Source of the DNA: Hathewaya massiliensis
GTDB lineage: Bacteria; Bacillota; Clostridia; Clostridiales; Clostridiaceae
NCBI RefSeq assembly: GCF_902143515.1
Contig: NZ_CABFVD010000007.1
Span: 21,425-85,424 of the forward strand
Reading direction: 5' to 3'
Length of the DNA stretch: 64,000 nt
Of this stretch, positions 7,948 to 16,125 are shown piece by piece (the stretch's first letter is position 1; each line of letters opens with the position of its first letter). Made by a program: the position numbers and the translations under genes. The notes beneath the pieces are model-generated. The model was not told where the DNA came from. It made no database searches and worked only from the letters and a program-made list of their open reading frames with translations.

Positions 7948-8116
7948 ATAGGAATATTATTCTATATTAGCTTAATTTAAGAATTTTACTATAAAGAATG
8001 ATTATAATACAAATGTCAATGAAAATATTTTCTAAAAATTAAACACTAGTGTTAAAATATATATATTAAATAATTATATTTTTACATATGCTATGAACAT
8101 AATTATTATTAAATAA

Positions 8117-8153
8117 TCTTAAAAGAAGTAGGATATACCTACTTCTTTTAAGA
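8117..8153 (-). terminator. Terminator of asnA
   Basis: A perfect 16-bp stem pairs 8117-8132 with 8138-8153, ending one base before the asnA stop codon on the minus strand. The T-containing tail lies to the left. It probably also blocks transcription leaving the insertion sequence rightward. Confidence 0.75.
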
Positions 8154-8154
8154 T

Positions 8155-9162
8155 TTAAAGTAAATTTATACTCTTTTCAGTACATTCCATTAAAATATCC
8201 TCACTCCAAACCGAAGATTGAACCTCACCTATATGTAACTTTCTTAAAAAGTACATACATATCCTTGATTGTCCTATACCTCCACCTATAGTAAAAGGTA
8301 GTTCATTATTAATTAAAGATTTATGATAAGGTAATTCTTTTCTTTCTAAAGTATTAGATTTTTCTAACTGATCTAATAGTGATGCTTTATTTACCCTAAT
8401 ACCCATAGAAGAAAGCTCAAGGGCACAGTTTAAAGGAGAATACCAAAATAATATATCACCGTTTAAATTCCAATCATCATAATCAGGAGAACGATGGTCA
8501 TGTTTCTCACCACTGTTTAGTAAATCTCCAATTCCTATAATAAATACTGCTTTTTTTTCTTTTGCAATAGTATTTTCTCTCTCCTTAGAACTCATATTAG
8601 GATAAAGATCTTCTAATTCCTGAGAACTTATAAAATAAATATCGTCAGGAAGTATTTTTTCATAATCTTTTATAAAGCTACTTACATATTCTTCAGTACA
8701 CTTAAAAACTTTGTATATAGAATTAACTGTATTTTTTAAAGTATCTAGGGTTCTTTCCTCTTCTAAAATTATTTTTTCCCAGTCCCATTGATCCACATAT
8801 ATAGAATGTAAATTATCTAAATCTTCATCTCTTCGTATAGCATTCATATCTGTATAAAGGCCTTCACCTGGATTAAAACCGTAATACCCCAATGCTATTC
8901 TTTTCCATTTTGCCAGAGATTGAACTATTTGAAGTTCTGAGTCTAATGACTTAGTATCAAAAGCAACTGGCCTTTCCGAACCACTTAAATTATCATTAAT
9001 TCCACTATTGGTTTTTACAAATAGTGGCGCTGATACTCTAATTAAGTTTAATTCTTTAGATAAATTACTTTCAAAAAAATCCTTTATATTTTTTATATGT
9101 ATTTCTGTCTCTTTAATTTTTGAATTTTTTTCTTTTAAGCTAAGTTTTTTAAAATCTACCAT
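8155..9162 (-). CDS. asnA: Aspartate--ammonia ligase (asparagine synthetase A)
   Basis: It makes asparagine from aspartate, ammonia and ATP. The 335-residue protein matches AsnA, a class II aminoacyl-tRNA-synthetase-like fold. Visible family segments include RVSAPLFV near the N terminus, GSERPVAFD, AKWKRIALGYYGFNPGEGLYTDMNAIRRDED, YVDQWDWEKII, and the C-terminal GGGIGQSRICMYFLRKLHIGEVQSSVW. Translation starts at the ATG (9162) preceded by GGAGGAAAT. Expression is controlled by an asparagine-specific T-box leader (9202-9460) behind a consensus promoter. The control by uncharged tRNA-Asn matches the product, which supports both calls. Confidence 0.96.
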   Translation of the reverse strand: MVDFKKLSLKEKNSKIKETEIHIKNIKDFFESNLSKELNLIRVSAPLFVKTNSGINDNLSGSERPVAFDTKSLDSELQIVQSLAKWKRIALGYYGFNPGEGLYTDMNAIRRDEDLDNLHSIYVDQWDWEKIILEEERTLDTLKNTVNSIYKVFKCTEEYVSSFIKDYEKILPDDIYFISSQELEDLYPNMSSKERENTIAKEKKAVFIIGIGDLLNSGEKHDHRSPDYDDWNLNGDILFWYSPLNCALELSSMGIRVNKASLLDQLEKSNTLERKELPYHKSLINNELPFTIGGGIGQSRICMYFLRKLHIGEVQSSVWSEDILMECTEKSINLL

Positions 9163-9201
9163 AGCATTATTTCCTCCTTAGTATAAATAAAAATAAAAAA
9201 A

Positions 9202-9460
9202 CCCCCATCCCATAAAGGGACGAAGGTTATAATTCGCGGTACCACCCTGATTAGTCAAATTGACTCACTTTAACAGTACAAAATAATATTATTATTTAAT
9301 ACTTTTCCTCATGTTAACGATAGGATTTCGTCTAAGCCTACTATTTGTAAAAGTTCGGTTAGAAACTCCGAGATGTTCTTCAATATAAATATTAATACCA
9401 ATCTTACACCACCATTGGCTCGCTGAAATTTTAATTTATATTTACTCTTCTCATCATAGT
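9202..9460 (-). promoter_or_regulatory. T-box leader, asparagine specifier (AAC)
   Basis: The T-box sequence AGGGTGGTACCGCG reads on the minus strand at 9235-9248. The specifier codon AAC lies at 9375-9377 in the segment GAACATCTCGGAG, upstream of the conserved AGTAGG and AGACGAAATCC stretches. The terminator stem pairs 9217-9226 with 9202-9211 and is followed by a seven-T run on the minus strand. Uncharged tRNA-Asn should stabilise the antiterminator and switch on asnA. The left end is clear; the right end of stem I is approximate. Confidence 0.95.
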
Positions 9461-9483
9461 CTTTGTATATAAATTTGAATTTT

Positions 9484-9512
9484 ATTTTACATGCAATTTA
9501 AAAATATGTCAA
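9484..9512 (-). promoter_or_regulatory. Sigma-A promoter of the asnA T-box transcript
   Basis: On the minus strand TTGACA (9507-9512) and TAAAAT (9484-9489) are separated by exactly 17 nt. The start point would lie about 20 nt before the T-box stem I, as expected for these leaders. Confidence 0.8.
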
Positions 9513-9568
9513 GGTAATTTTAAAAGTTAGGTATATGATTTTTTAAGTAAAAGAAAAGACATATTTGT

Positions 9569-9597
9569 TTTACATATATTGTAAAATATGTTATACT
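9569..9597 (+). promoter_or_regulatory. Sigma-A promoter for the CapA-like gene
   Basis: TTTACA at 9569-9574 and TATACT at 9592-9597 are 17 nt apart, with a TGn extended -10. The gene's ATG lies 31 nt past the -10 box. It is divergent from the asnA promoter about 60 nt away. Confidence 0.65.
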
Positions 9598-9627
9598 ACA
9601 ATATATGTTAATAATGGAGGTAAATAC

Positions 9628-10794
9628 ATGAAAAAAAAGAAGAAAAGAAACCTTTTAAAAGTTCTGTTTGTTTTATTTTTATTTTCTACTTTAATATTAA
9701 GTTTTCTTAAATCTGATGCTAAAAATTTTGATAAAAGTTTAAAATCTAAATCAAATACAATATATGCTACTGCAAGTAATAATAAAAATAATAAGTACGA
9801 AAAGGAATATAAACTTTCTAAAAAAGAAAATAAGGACATAACTTTATTAATTGGAGGAAGTATAACTTCTATAGATGATATGGATAATATATTTATAAAT
9901 TCAAAAGAAACGTATAATGATTTATTTTATTATATGAAAGATACCATAGATGATTCCGTACTTTTTTTAAATTTAAATACCATATTAAATCAAAAAAAAT
10001 CACATGAACAATTTAGTGAAGCCTTAAAGTCCCTTAAAGTAGATATAATAAATACAGGCTCTAAAAACTTACTGTGCCATAGTAGTAAGGGTTTTTTTGA
10101 AACTTTTAATGTATTAAAAAATAATAATTTAAATGTACTTGGATTAAAAGATAATCTTGCAGAAAAAGACTATAAGATTCTTAATAAAAATGAAAATAAA
10201 ATAGGGATTATTAGTTATAATCTTATTAATAATCAGTCTAAGAACTCTATGTATAATCATATATGTAGTTTAAATACAGAGAATATGGAAGAGACCTTTT
10301 TTAAAGTAGAGGGGCATATGGAAAATTTAAAAAATGAAGGAGTAGATTTCATAATAACCATAATAAATAAGAATGAAGCTAGTAATGAAGAGCTAGATAA
10401 AATAATATCAAATTTAAAAGAAAGAGGAAGCAACCTAATTTTAGTCTATGATGAAGAAAAAACTATAATTAATTTATTAAAGGAAGATAATATCCCTATA
10501 ATAAACAATGCCTCAAATTTTTTATCTTTTAATAATATACAGGATTCTAAAAATTATGAAATGAATTATTTAATTAAATTAGTACTTGAAAAAGATAAAA
10601 ACACTTATAAAATTCATAATGTAACCTATATCCCTCTTAGTATGTACAAAACAAATAATAAGTTGCACCTAATACCTCTCAAAGATAAAAAGGACTATAA
10701 GGATTTAAATATAACTAATCTAAAGGATATAAAAATACTTGATAAAAGAAGGGAAGAAACTTTGGAATACTTGAAAAAAATAGAGAACAATTGA
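9628..10794 (+). CDS. CapA-like (PgsA/metallophosphatase-fold) membrane-anchored protein, catalytic motifs missing
   Basis: The 388-residue protein has a basic start plus one hydrophobic helix (about residues 8-25), then a long polar linker and an extracellular domain. The domain follows the CapA/poly-gamma-glutamate synthesis pattern in order: a GGSIT opening, SVLFLNLNTIL where CapA has NLE, IINTGSKNLL where it has the NHT(L)DYG loop, the GIISYNLI strand, and VDFIITIIN. The acidic and histidine residues that bind metal in CapA are replaced at each point. It is therefore either a non-catalytic relative or a badly diverged one; a structural or binding role is inference. AGGAGG-like GGAGG precedes ATG 9628, and the longer upstream frame lacks support. 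Confidence 0.6.
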   Translation: MKKKKKRNLLKVLFVLFLFSTLILSFLKSDAKNFDKSLKSKSNTIYATASNNKNNKYEKEYKLSKKENKDITLLIGGSITSIDDMDNIFINSKETYNDLFYYMKDTIDDSVLFLNLNTILNQKKSHEQFSEALKSLKVDIINTGSKNLLCHSSKGFFETFNVLKNNNLNVLGLKDNLAEKDYKILNKNENKIGIISYNLINNQSKNSMYNHICSLNTENMEETFFKVEGHMENLKNEGVDFIITIINKNEASNEELDKIISNLKERGSNLILVYDEEKTIINLLKEDNIPIINNASNFLSFNNIQDSKNYEMNYLIKLVLEKDKNTYKIHNVTYIPLSMYKTNNKLHLIPLKDKKDYKDLNITNLKDIKILDKRREETLEYLKKIENN

Positions 10795-10870
10795 AGATAT
10801 TAATGCTAAAATTGACAATATAGAAATAGAAACTTATAATCAAAGTATAATTTGATAAGGGGGTTAATTT

Positions 10871-11557
10871 ATGATATTTGATGGAAGTAAGTTTTCCTTT
10901 GAGAAATTAGAAAAAGAATTTAATGGGATAATAGGCACCATAGAAAATTCCTATAGTAAAACCATGTCTTTAGATTCTCTACCAGAAGATACAGCTTTGA
11001 TAATAATTGATATGATTAATGGATTTGCAAAAGGTGGAAATTTATATTCTAAAAACATGGAAAACCTTATACCTACAATAAAAGCTACTGCACAGAAGTT
11101 TAAAGAAAAAAATATGCCAATAATTTCTTATAAAGATTGCCATCCTCGTGATTCTCTAGAATTTATAGCTTATCCAGAACATTGTGTCATTGATACAAAA
11201 GAAAGTGAATTAGTTAATGAACTTAAAATAGTAGATTCTATTATAGAAATACCTAAGAATTCAACTAATGGATTTTTAGCTTATAATCCTTATGAAGTAT
11301 TAAAGGAAAAATTCGGAGAAGAAAAGGAATTTACAAATTATGTAGTTGTAGGTGGTTGCACAGATATATGCATCTATCAATTTGCTTTAACTTTAAAAAC
11401 ATTTTTCAATGAAAAAAATAGAAATTCGAAAGTAATAGTACCTATAAACATGGTAGATACTTTCGATGCAGAAGGTCATAATTCAGATGTTGTTAATTTA
11501 TTCTTTTTAAATAGTATGATTTCAAATGGAATAGAGGTTGTTAAAACTATAGACTAA
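10871..11557 (+). CDS. Nicotinamidase-like cysteine hydrolase (isochorismatase family)
   Basis: The 228-residue hydrolase has the family's triad: Asp 47 in ALIIIDMINGF, a Lys in IPKNSTNGF (about 129) and the nucleophile Cys 163 in VVGGCTDICIYQFA. A nicotinamidase-type metal site is suggested by Asp 89 and His 91 in KDCHPRDSLEF and His 104 in YPEHC. This DxH...EF...PxHC arrangement is typical of enzymes that hydrolyse nicotinamide to nicotinate. The substrate is nonetheless inferred. It is followed after 15 nt by an ADP-ribosylglycohydrolase-like gene, which suggests a shared NAD or ADP-ribose related role. AAGGGGG precedes ATG 10871. Confidence 0.8.
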   Translation: MIFDGSKFSFEKLEKEFNGIIGTIENSYSKTMSLDSLPEDTALIIIDMINGFAKGGNLYSKNMENLIPTIKATAQKFKEKNMPIISYKDCHPRDSLEFIAYPEHCVIDTKESELVNELKIVDSIIEIPKNSTNGFLAYNPYEVLKEKFGEEKEFTNYVVVGGCTDICIYQFALTLKTFFNEKNRNSKVIVPINMVDTFDAEGHNSDVVNLFFLNSMISNGIEVVKTID

Positions 11558-11572
11558 GGGAGGAATATACAA

Positions 11573-12958
11573 ATGAAGGCATGGGAATTTGAACTAGACC
11601 TAAGAAGAAATGCGGTTCCAAAAGTATTAAAAGAAGAGGAACAAACATGGGGAGCATATAAAAAGGTTTTACAAGATGAGGATGATAAAATTAATTTATT
11701 TTGGAATAGCCATGTTCCAGGTTCTTACGCACCGGAAAAGGTTTTAATTGGTGCTATTCAATCTATGGAGAACATGGGATACAAGGTTGAAAAAGCTGAA
11801 GAACTTTTTGAAAAAGGCTTAGAAGCTCTTAAAAATAATGATATGTATACATTACATCAGTTAACTGCTTCCATCTTTTATGAGCTTAATAATGCAGAAA
11901 AAGATGAAGATCATCCTTATTGGAAGTATAAAATCTATAATAACTTTGAAGAATATAGTTCTCAAATAAACTTTCCTAAATATGATAAGTATGAGATGAA
12001 GGAAGATTTCTATGATAAAATTAAGGCCTCATGGGTTTATCAAATATGCGGTGGTGCTTTAGGAACAGCCTTAGAAGGCTATACTTCTAAACAATTAAAA
12101 GATAAGTTTGGAGAGATAACAGATTATGTACGAACTCCAAACACATTTAATGACGACATTACTTATGAAATAGCCTTTTTAAAGGCCTTTGATAAAAAAG
12201 GTTATAATGTTACTTCAAAAGATATAGCTAAAGAATGGATAGGATTAATTCCAGCTGGTTGGTCTGCTGAAGATATTGCACTTAGAAATATAAGACTTGG
12301 AATATTTCCACCTGAAAGTGGATATTTAAATAATCCATATAGAGAGTGGATTGGAGCTCAAATGAGAGGTGTTGTATGCGGCATAGTTGCACCTGGTGAT
12401 CCATATACTGCTTCAAAATTAGCTTATTATGATGGAGAAGTATCTCATCATAACAACGGAGTTTTAGGAGAAGTATTTAATGCAGTAATGGCTTCTCTTG
12501 CTTTTGTTGAATCAGATATAAGAAAAATTTTAGAACTTAGTGTAAATATGATTCCTAAATACAGTGAATATTATGCTGTAGTATCTCATGCACTAAACTT
12601 ATGTAAAGAAAATTCTTCTTGGGAGCACTGTTGGGATATTTGCGAAGAGAAATATAAAACTTATAACTGGATTCATGCATATCCAAATGCTGCAGCAGAA
12701 GTTATAGCTCTTTGGTTTGGGGAAAGTGACTTTGAAAAAACTATGAATATAGTATGCATGGAAGGCCAAGATGTTGATTGTAATGCTGCTCAAATAGCTA
12801 GTGTAATAGGAATAATTAATGGTATGAAGGGAATAGATTATGACAAATGGGTAGCTCCTATAGGAGATAACATTTGCACTTATGTAAGAGGATATGAAGA
12901 GTTTAGCTTAGAAGAATTTTGTAATTGGAATGTAGATATTATAAGAAAATATATATAA
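11573..12958 (+). CDS. ADP-ribosylglycohydrolase (DraG-like) family protein
   Basis: The 461-residue protein has an approximately 150-residue N-terminal extension followed by an ADP-ribosylglycohydrolase domain (about 151-450). Domain landmarks are YQICGGALGTALEGYTSKQL, the metal-site NDDITYE (193-199, where DraG has TDDT-like residues), a GAQMRGVVCG helix, and the C-terminal metal motif GQDVDCNAAQIASVIGIINGM. The family cleaves ADP-ribose or related N-glycosidic bonds, and some relatives act on nucleosides. The substrate is unknown. It is co-oriented and 15 nt behind the nicotinamidase-like gene with GGGAGG before the ATG, so the two form an operon ended by the terminator at 12961. The N-terminal extension is unassigned. 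Confidence 0.82.
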   Translation: MKAWEFELDLRRNAVPKVLKEEEQTWGAYKKVLQDEDDKINLFWNSHVPGSYAPEKVLIGAIQSMENMGYKVEKAEELFEKGLEALKNNDMYTLHQLTASIFYELNNAEKDEDHPYWKYKIYNNFEEYSSQINFPKYDKYEMKEDFYDKIKASWVYQICGGALGTALEGYTSKQLKDKFGEITDYVRTPNTFNDDITYEIAFLKAFDKKGYNVTSKDIAKEWIGLIPAGWSAEDIALRNIRLGIFPPESGYLNNPYREWIGAQMRGVVCGIVAPGDPYTASKLAYYDGEVSHHNNGVLGEVFNAVMASLAFVESDIRKILELSVNMIPKYSEYYAVVSHALNLCKENSSWEHCWDICEEKYKTYNWIHAYPNAAAEVIALWFGESDFEKTMNIVCMEGQDVDCNAAQIASVIGIINGMKGIDYDKWVAPIGDNICTYVRGYEEFSLEEFCNWNVDIIRKYI

Positions 12959-12960
12959 AT

Positions 12961-12987
12961 AAAAAAAGCGGATAATCCGCTTTTTTT
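12961..12987. terminator. Bidirectional terminator
   Basis: AAAAAAAGCGGA (12961-12972) pairs with TCCGCTTTTTTT (12976-12987) around a 3-nt loop, with T tracts on both strands. It serves the glycohydrolase gene and the convergent flavoprotein gene. Confidence 0.93.
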
Positions 12988-12997
12988 ATTTATACCT

Positions 12998-14173
12998 TTA
13001 CACATATCCCTTATATTCTTTTAAAAATTCTTCCAAAGTTATTTTATTTAAACCTTTTAATAATTTCATACCAGATGAAACATCTCCAATTAATATTGCA
13101 CCTACAAAAACATTATCCTTAAAGAATATTTTCTTATATATTTTTTTACTCTTATCTAAAAACTGCATGGATATAGTGTTGTCATAAAAAATAGAACCCA
13201 TGCTAAAAATTTTAAGATTAGCTCCAGTAAAGTTTATGGCATCTCTGTATCCTTCAAATTTCATATCTTCACCTATAGAATTAAGTCCTGCCACTTTTCC
13301 CATTAAAATAGATGCAGGCCAGTTTCCATAAACTCTACCATTAAACTCACAAATATCACCACAGGCATAAACATTAGCTACGTTAGTTTCCATTTTATCG
13401 TTTACAACTATACCTCTATTCACATTTATACCGGTATTTTGTACTAAACTAGTGTTTGGTTTTATGCCAATAGAAAATAAAACCATATCTACATCTAAAA
13501 CAATATTTTTTGAAAGTTTAATACTAGATACTTTATTAATGCCTTTTATTTCTTCTAACATAGCAGATGTATATACCTCAATACCACTATCTTCAAAAGA
13601 TTCCTTTAAAATTTGAGCAGCTTCTGGATCTAATTGTTTATTCATAAGATTTGGTGCAGCTTCAATAACAACAACATCCAAACCATACAATTTCATATGA
13701 AAAGCAGCTTCAAGTCCTAAAAGTCCTCCACCAATTATAGCAACTTTTCTTGAACTTTTCATCCAAGACTTTATATTATTTAAGTCTTCTATGTCCTTTA
13801 AAGTAAAGACTCCTTCCTTGTCATGCCCTTTAATAGTAGGGATTATATTTGAGCTACCATTAGCTAAAATTAGTTTATCATAATCTATATATGAGCTATT
13901 AATGTAAACTTTTTTTTGGAAGGTATCTATCTTATCAACAGTAACACCTAATTTTAGATCTATATTATTTTCCCCATACCATTCTTCTTTTGAAAGATAA
14001 AATATATTTTCTTTTGGTTCATTATTTAGATACTCAGAAAGTAAAGGTCTATAGTATGTGATTGATTTTTCCTCGGATATTAGTATGACTTTTGAATTTT
14101 TATCTTTATCTCTTATTGCTTTTGCAGCATTATATCCAGCACAACCGTTTCCTATAATAACAATATTATTCAC
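12998..14173 (-). CDS. FAD/NAD(P)-dependent oxidoreductase, NADH:rubredoxin reductase-like
   Basis: The 391-residue flavoprotein has the FAD-binding GxGxxG at the N terminus (VIIGNGCAGYNAAKAI), a second NAD(P)-binding GxGxxG at about 145 (VAIIGGGLLGLEAAFHM), and the FAD-contacting NVYACGDICEF near 275. The overall pattern and length resemble clostridial NADH:rubredoxin oxidoreductase and the N-terminal half of nitrite reductase NirB. No redox-active CxxC is present, so it is not a thioredoxin reductase. In clostridia such enzymes feed electrons to rubredoxin for oxygen detoxification; that role is inferred. It is monocistronic and divergent from the thiC riboswitch. Confidence 0.85.
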   Translation of the reverse strand: MNNIVIIGNGCAGYNAAKAIRDKDKNSKVILISEEKSITYYRPLLSEYLNNEPKENIFYLSKEEWYGENNIDLKLGVTVDKIDTFQKKVYINSSYIDYDKLILANGSSNIIPTIKGHDKEGVFTLKDIEDLNNIKSWMKSSRKVAIIGGGLLGLEAAFHMKLYGLDVVVIEAAPNLMNKQLDPEAAQILKESFEDSGIEVYTSAMLEEIKGINKVSSIKLSKNIVLDVDMVLFSIGIKPNTSLVQNTGINVNRGIVVNDKMETNVANVYACGDICEFNGRVYGNWPASILMGKVAGLNSIGEDMKFEGYRDAINFTGANLKIFSMGSIFYDNTISMQFLDKSKKIYKKIFFKDNVFVGAILIGDVSSGMKLLKGLNKITLEEFLKEYKGYV

Positions 14174-14334
14174 TTAAAATCACCTCACAAAATATTACAA
14201 TACAAATTTTTAATTTTAACTATATAATTTCTATTTTTATTATAATATATATATACCTGCATTTCAAACAACTACTATAAATATAGTTACAAATTCTCTT
14301 AATAAGTTAGTTATTAAGAAAATATTATTTAAAA

Positions 14335-14363
14335 TTGATATAACTATGAATTTGTGATAGAAT
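14335..14363 (+). promoter_or_regulatory. Sigma-A promoter for thiC
   Basis: TTGATA (14335-14340) and TAGAAT (14358-14363) are 17 nt apart, with TG one base before the -10. Transcription would start about 15 nt before the TPP riboswitch. Confidence 0.8.
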
Positions 14364-14383
14364 TAAACTGAAAATTTAATATT

Positions 14384-14475
14384 TACTAGGGGAGCTTATA
14401 TAATAGGCTGAGAGTGAAATGTTATTTCAGACCCTCATAACCTGATTTAGATAATACTAACGCAGGGAAGTCTTA
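14384..14475 (+). promoter_or_regulatory. TPP riboswitch (THI element)
   Basis: Conserved core pieces are present in order: ACTAGGGGAGC, GGCTGAGAGT, ACCCTCATAACCTGAT and GATAATACTAACGCAGGGAAGT. The thi-box sequence is complete. Binding of thiamine pyrophosphate should favour the terminator at 14519 and shut off thiC. Confidence 0.97.
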
Positions 14476-14518
14476 AAATAAAATTACTAAGTGTATTTTT
14501 ATTTATAATACTATTAAT

Positions 14519-14551
14519 GAGGGCCTTTTTATAAGGCTCTTTATTTTTTTA
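14519..14551 (+). terminator. Expression-platform terminator of the TPP riboswitch
   Basis: GAGGGCCTT pairs with AAGGCTC, with one bulged G, followed by TTTATTTTTTT. It lies between the riboswitch core and the thiC ribosome site, which makes transcription attenuation the likely mechanism. Confidence 0.85.
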
Positions 14552-14564
14552 AGGGGGAAAATAT

Positions 14565-15869
14565 ATGAATTATTCAACTCAATTAGAGGCAGCTAAAAAA
14601 GGCATAATAACTAAGGAAATGGAAGTAGTGGCTAAAGAAGAACATATGGATATTAATGAACTACTTTTAAAAGTAAAAGAAGGTAGTATAGTAATACCAT
14701 GTAATAAGAATCATAAAAATATTCATCCATATGGAATAGGGGAAGGGCTTGCTACAAAAATAAATGTAAACCTTGGAATTTCTAAAGATTGTTATAACAT
14801 AGATATGGAAATGAAAAAAGTACAAAAAGCTATAGAAATGAAAGCTGAAGCTATAATGGATTTAAGTTGTTATGGGGACACTAAAGGCTTTAGAAGAAAA
14901 CTAATAAAAGAATCTCCTGTTATGATAGGTACAGTACCTATGTATGATGCCTTAGGATATCATAATAAAGAACTAAATGAACTTTCTTTAGAAAATCTAT
15001 TAGAAGTTATAGAAGCTCATGCTGAAGATGGTGTAGATTTCGTAACACTTCATGCAGGTATAACTAAAAAAGCCTTAAGTACTTTAAAAAAGTTTCCTAG
15101 AACTTTAAATTTAGTTTCCAGAGGAGGGTCTCTAATATTTGCATGGATGAGCCATCATAATGCTGAAAATCCACTTTATGAATATTATGATAAAGTTCTA
15201 GATATATGTTATAAACATGATGTAACTATTAGTCTAGGTGATGCTTGTAGACCAGGTTGTATTGATGATGCTACAGATCATCTTCAAATAGAAGAGTTAA
15301 TGGTATTAGGAGAGCTTGTAAAAAGAGCCAGAGAAAAAAATGTTCAAGTTATGGTTGAAGGTCCAGGACATGTTCCACTAAATGAAATAGAAACCAACGT
15401 AGCCTTAGAAAAAAAATTCTGTTTTAATGCACCATTTTATGTTTTAGGTCCTATAGTTACAGATATAGCTCCTGGATATGATCATATAACTAGTGCCATT
15501 GGGGGAGCAGTTGCAGCTTCACATGGTGCTGACTTCTTATGTTATGTGACTCCTGCTGAACATCTAAGACTTCCAACTTTAGAAGATATGATAGAAGGAA
15601 TTATAGCTGCTAAAATAGCTGCTCATGCAGGAGATATAGCTAAGGGTGTTAAAAATGCTAGAGATTGGGATAATAAAATGGGCATGGCTAGAAAAAATCT
15701 TGATTGGGAGTCGCAATTTGGTTTAGCCATAGATCCTAAAAAAGCTAGAAAATATAGAGAGGAATCAATGCCAGAACATAAAGATACATGTACTATGTGC
15801 GGAAAAATGTGTGCAATTAGAAATACAAACAAAGCATTAGATGGTAAGAAAGTAGATATACTAGAATAA
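14565..15869 (+). CDS. thiC: Phosphomethylpyrimidine synthase
   Basis: It converts aminoimidazole ribotide to HMP-phosphate, the pyrimidine half of thiamine, by radical SAM chemistry. The 434-residue short (anaerobe-type) form lacks the long N-terminal domain of E. coli ThiC. Recognisable segments are [67 protein letters not shown] and [20 protein letters not shown]. The C-terminal cluster ligands read C-x2-C-x3-C (CTMCGKMC), one residue tighter than the C-x2-C-x4-C of E. coli. It is governed by the upstream TPP riboswitch. No other thiamine genes adjoin it. Confidence 0.97.
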   Translation: MNYSTQLEAAKKGIITKEMEVVAKEEHMDINELLLKVKEGSIVIPCNKNHKNIHPYGIGEGLATKINVNLGISKDCYNIDMEMKKVQKAIEMKAEAIMDLSCYGDTKGFRRKLIKESPVMIGTVPMYDALGYHNKELNELSLENLLEVIEAHAEDGVDFVTLHAGITKKALSTLKKFPRTLNLVSRGGSLIFAWMSHHNAENPLYEYYDKVLDICYKHDVTISLGDACRPGCIDDATDHLQIEELMVLGELVKRAREKNVQVMVEGPGHVPLNEIETNVALEKKFCFNAPFYVLGPIVTDIAPGYDHITSAIGGAVAASHGADFLCYVTPAEHLRLPTLEDMIEGIIAAKIAAHAGDIAKGVKNARDWDNKMGMARKNLDWESQFGLAIDPKKARKYREESMPEHKDTCTMCGKMCAIRNTNKALDGKKVDILE

Positions 15870-15875
15870 TAATAC

Positions 15876-15905
15876 TTGACTAAAATAGATAAAAACTCGT
15901 ACAAT
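15876..15905 (+). promoter_or_regulatory. Promoter of the 50-codon gene
   Basis: TTGACT (15876-15881) and TACAAT (15900-15905) are 18 nt apart, starting just after the thiC stop codon. It gives the small gene at 15937 its own start independent of thiamine control. Confidence 0.6.
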
Positions 15906-15936
15906 AATATTTGAAAATATAATAAGGAGTTTTTCT

Positions 15937-16089
15937 ATGGATAAAAAAGCGATTGAAAGAATGAAACAATTAATTGAAGAAAAGAAAAATAAAGGTACCA
16001 ACAACGAAAAGTTGAGACCGGATAAATCCATTGGGCATGTAATGGGGGCTAAAATAAGCAAGAAGTCTGGTGGATTATTTGATAAATAA
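15937..16089 (+). CDS. Small basic protein of unknown function, 50 residues
   Basis: ATG at 15937 follows AAGGAG by 7 nt. The 50-codon frame has a helical Lys/Glu-rich first half (IERMKQLIEEKKNKG), then RPDKSIGHVMGAKISKKSGGLFDK, and ends just before a strong terminator. The consensus-like promoter at 15876, ideal ribosome site and terminator together make a complete transcription unit, so I consider it real. I do not recognise a named family and no function is proposed. There is no membrane segment and no cysteine. Confidence 0.75.
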   Translation: MDKKAIERMKQLIEEKKNKGTNNEKLRPDKSIGHVMGAKISKKSGGLFDK

Positions 16090-16092
16090 AAG

Positions 16093-16119
16093 TAAGTATT
16101 CACATTATGTGAATACTTA
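16093..16119. terminator. Bidirectional terminator
   Basis: TAAGTATTCACA (16093-16104) pairs with TGTGAATACTTA (16108-16119) and is followed by a T-rich tail on the plus strand. It separates the small gene from the convergent yajQ gene. Confidence 0.85.
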
Positions 16120-16125
16120 TTTTTA

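Larger units (their letters stand above)
6607..8051 (+). mobile_element. Complete IS4-family insertion sequence, 1445 bp
   Basis: The ends carry a perfect 15-bp inverted repeat CACTAGTGTTTAATT (6607-6621 and, inverted, 8037-8051). They are bordered by a 9-bp direct repeat. A single full-length transposase gene with intact DDE residues fills the centre, so the element looks functional. The size and 9-bp duplication fit the IS4 family. A strong hairpin over the transposase ribosome site guards against translation from cca read-through. Confidence 0.93.

Noticed and set aside
8041..8056. AACACTAGTGTT palindrome as a regulatory operator upstream of nothing
   Set aside because: It is the right inverted end of the IS4-family element joined to the target duplication, and the same sequence inverted is at the left end.
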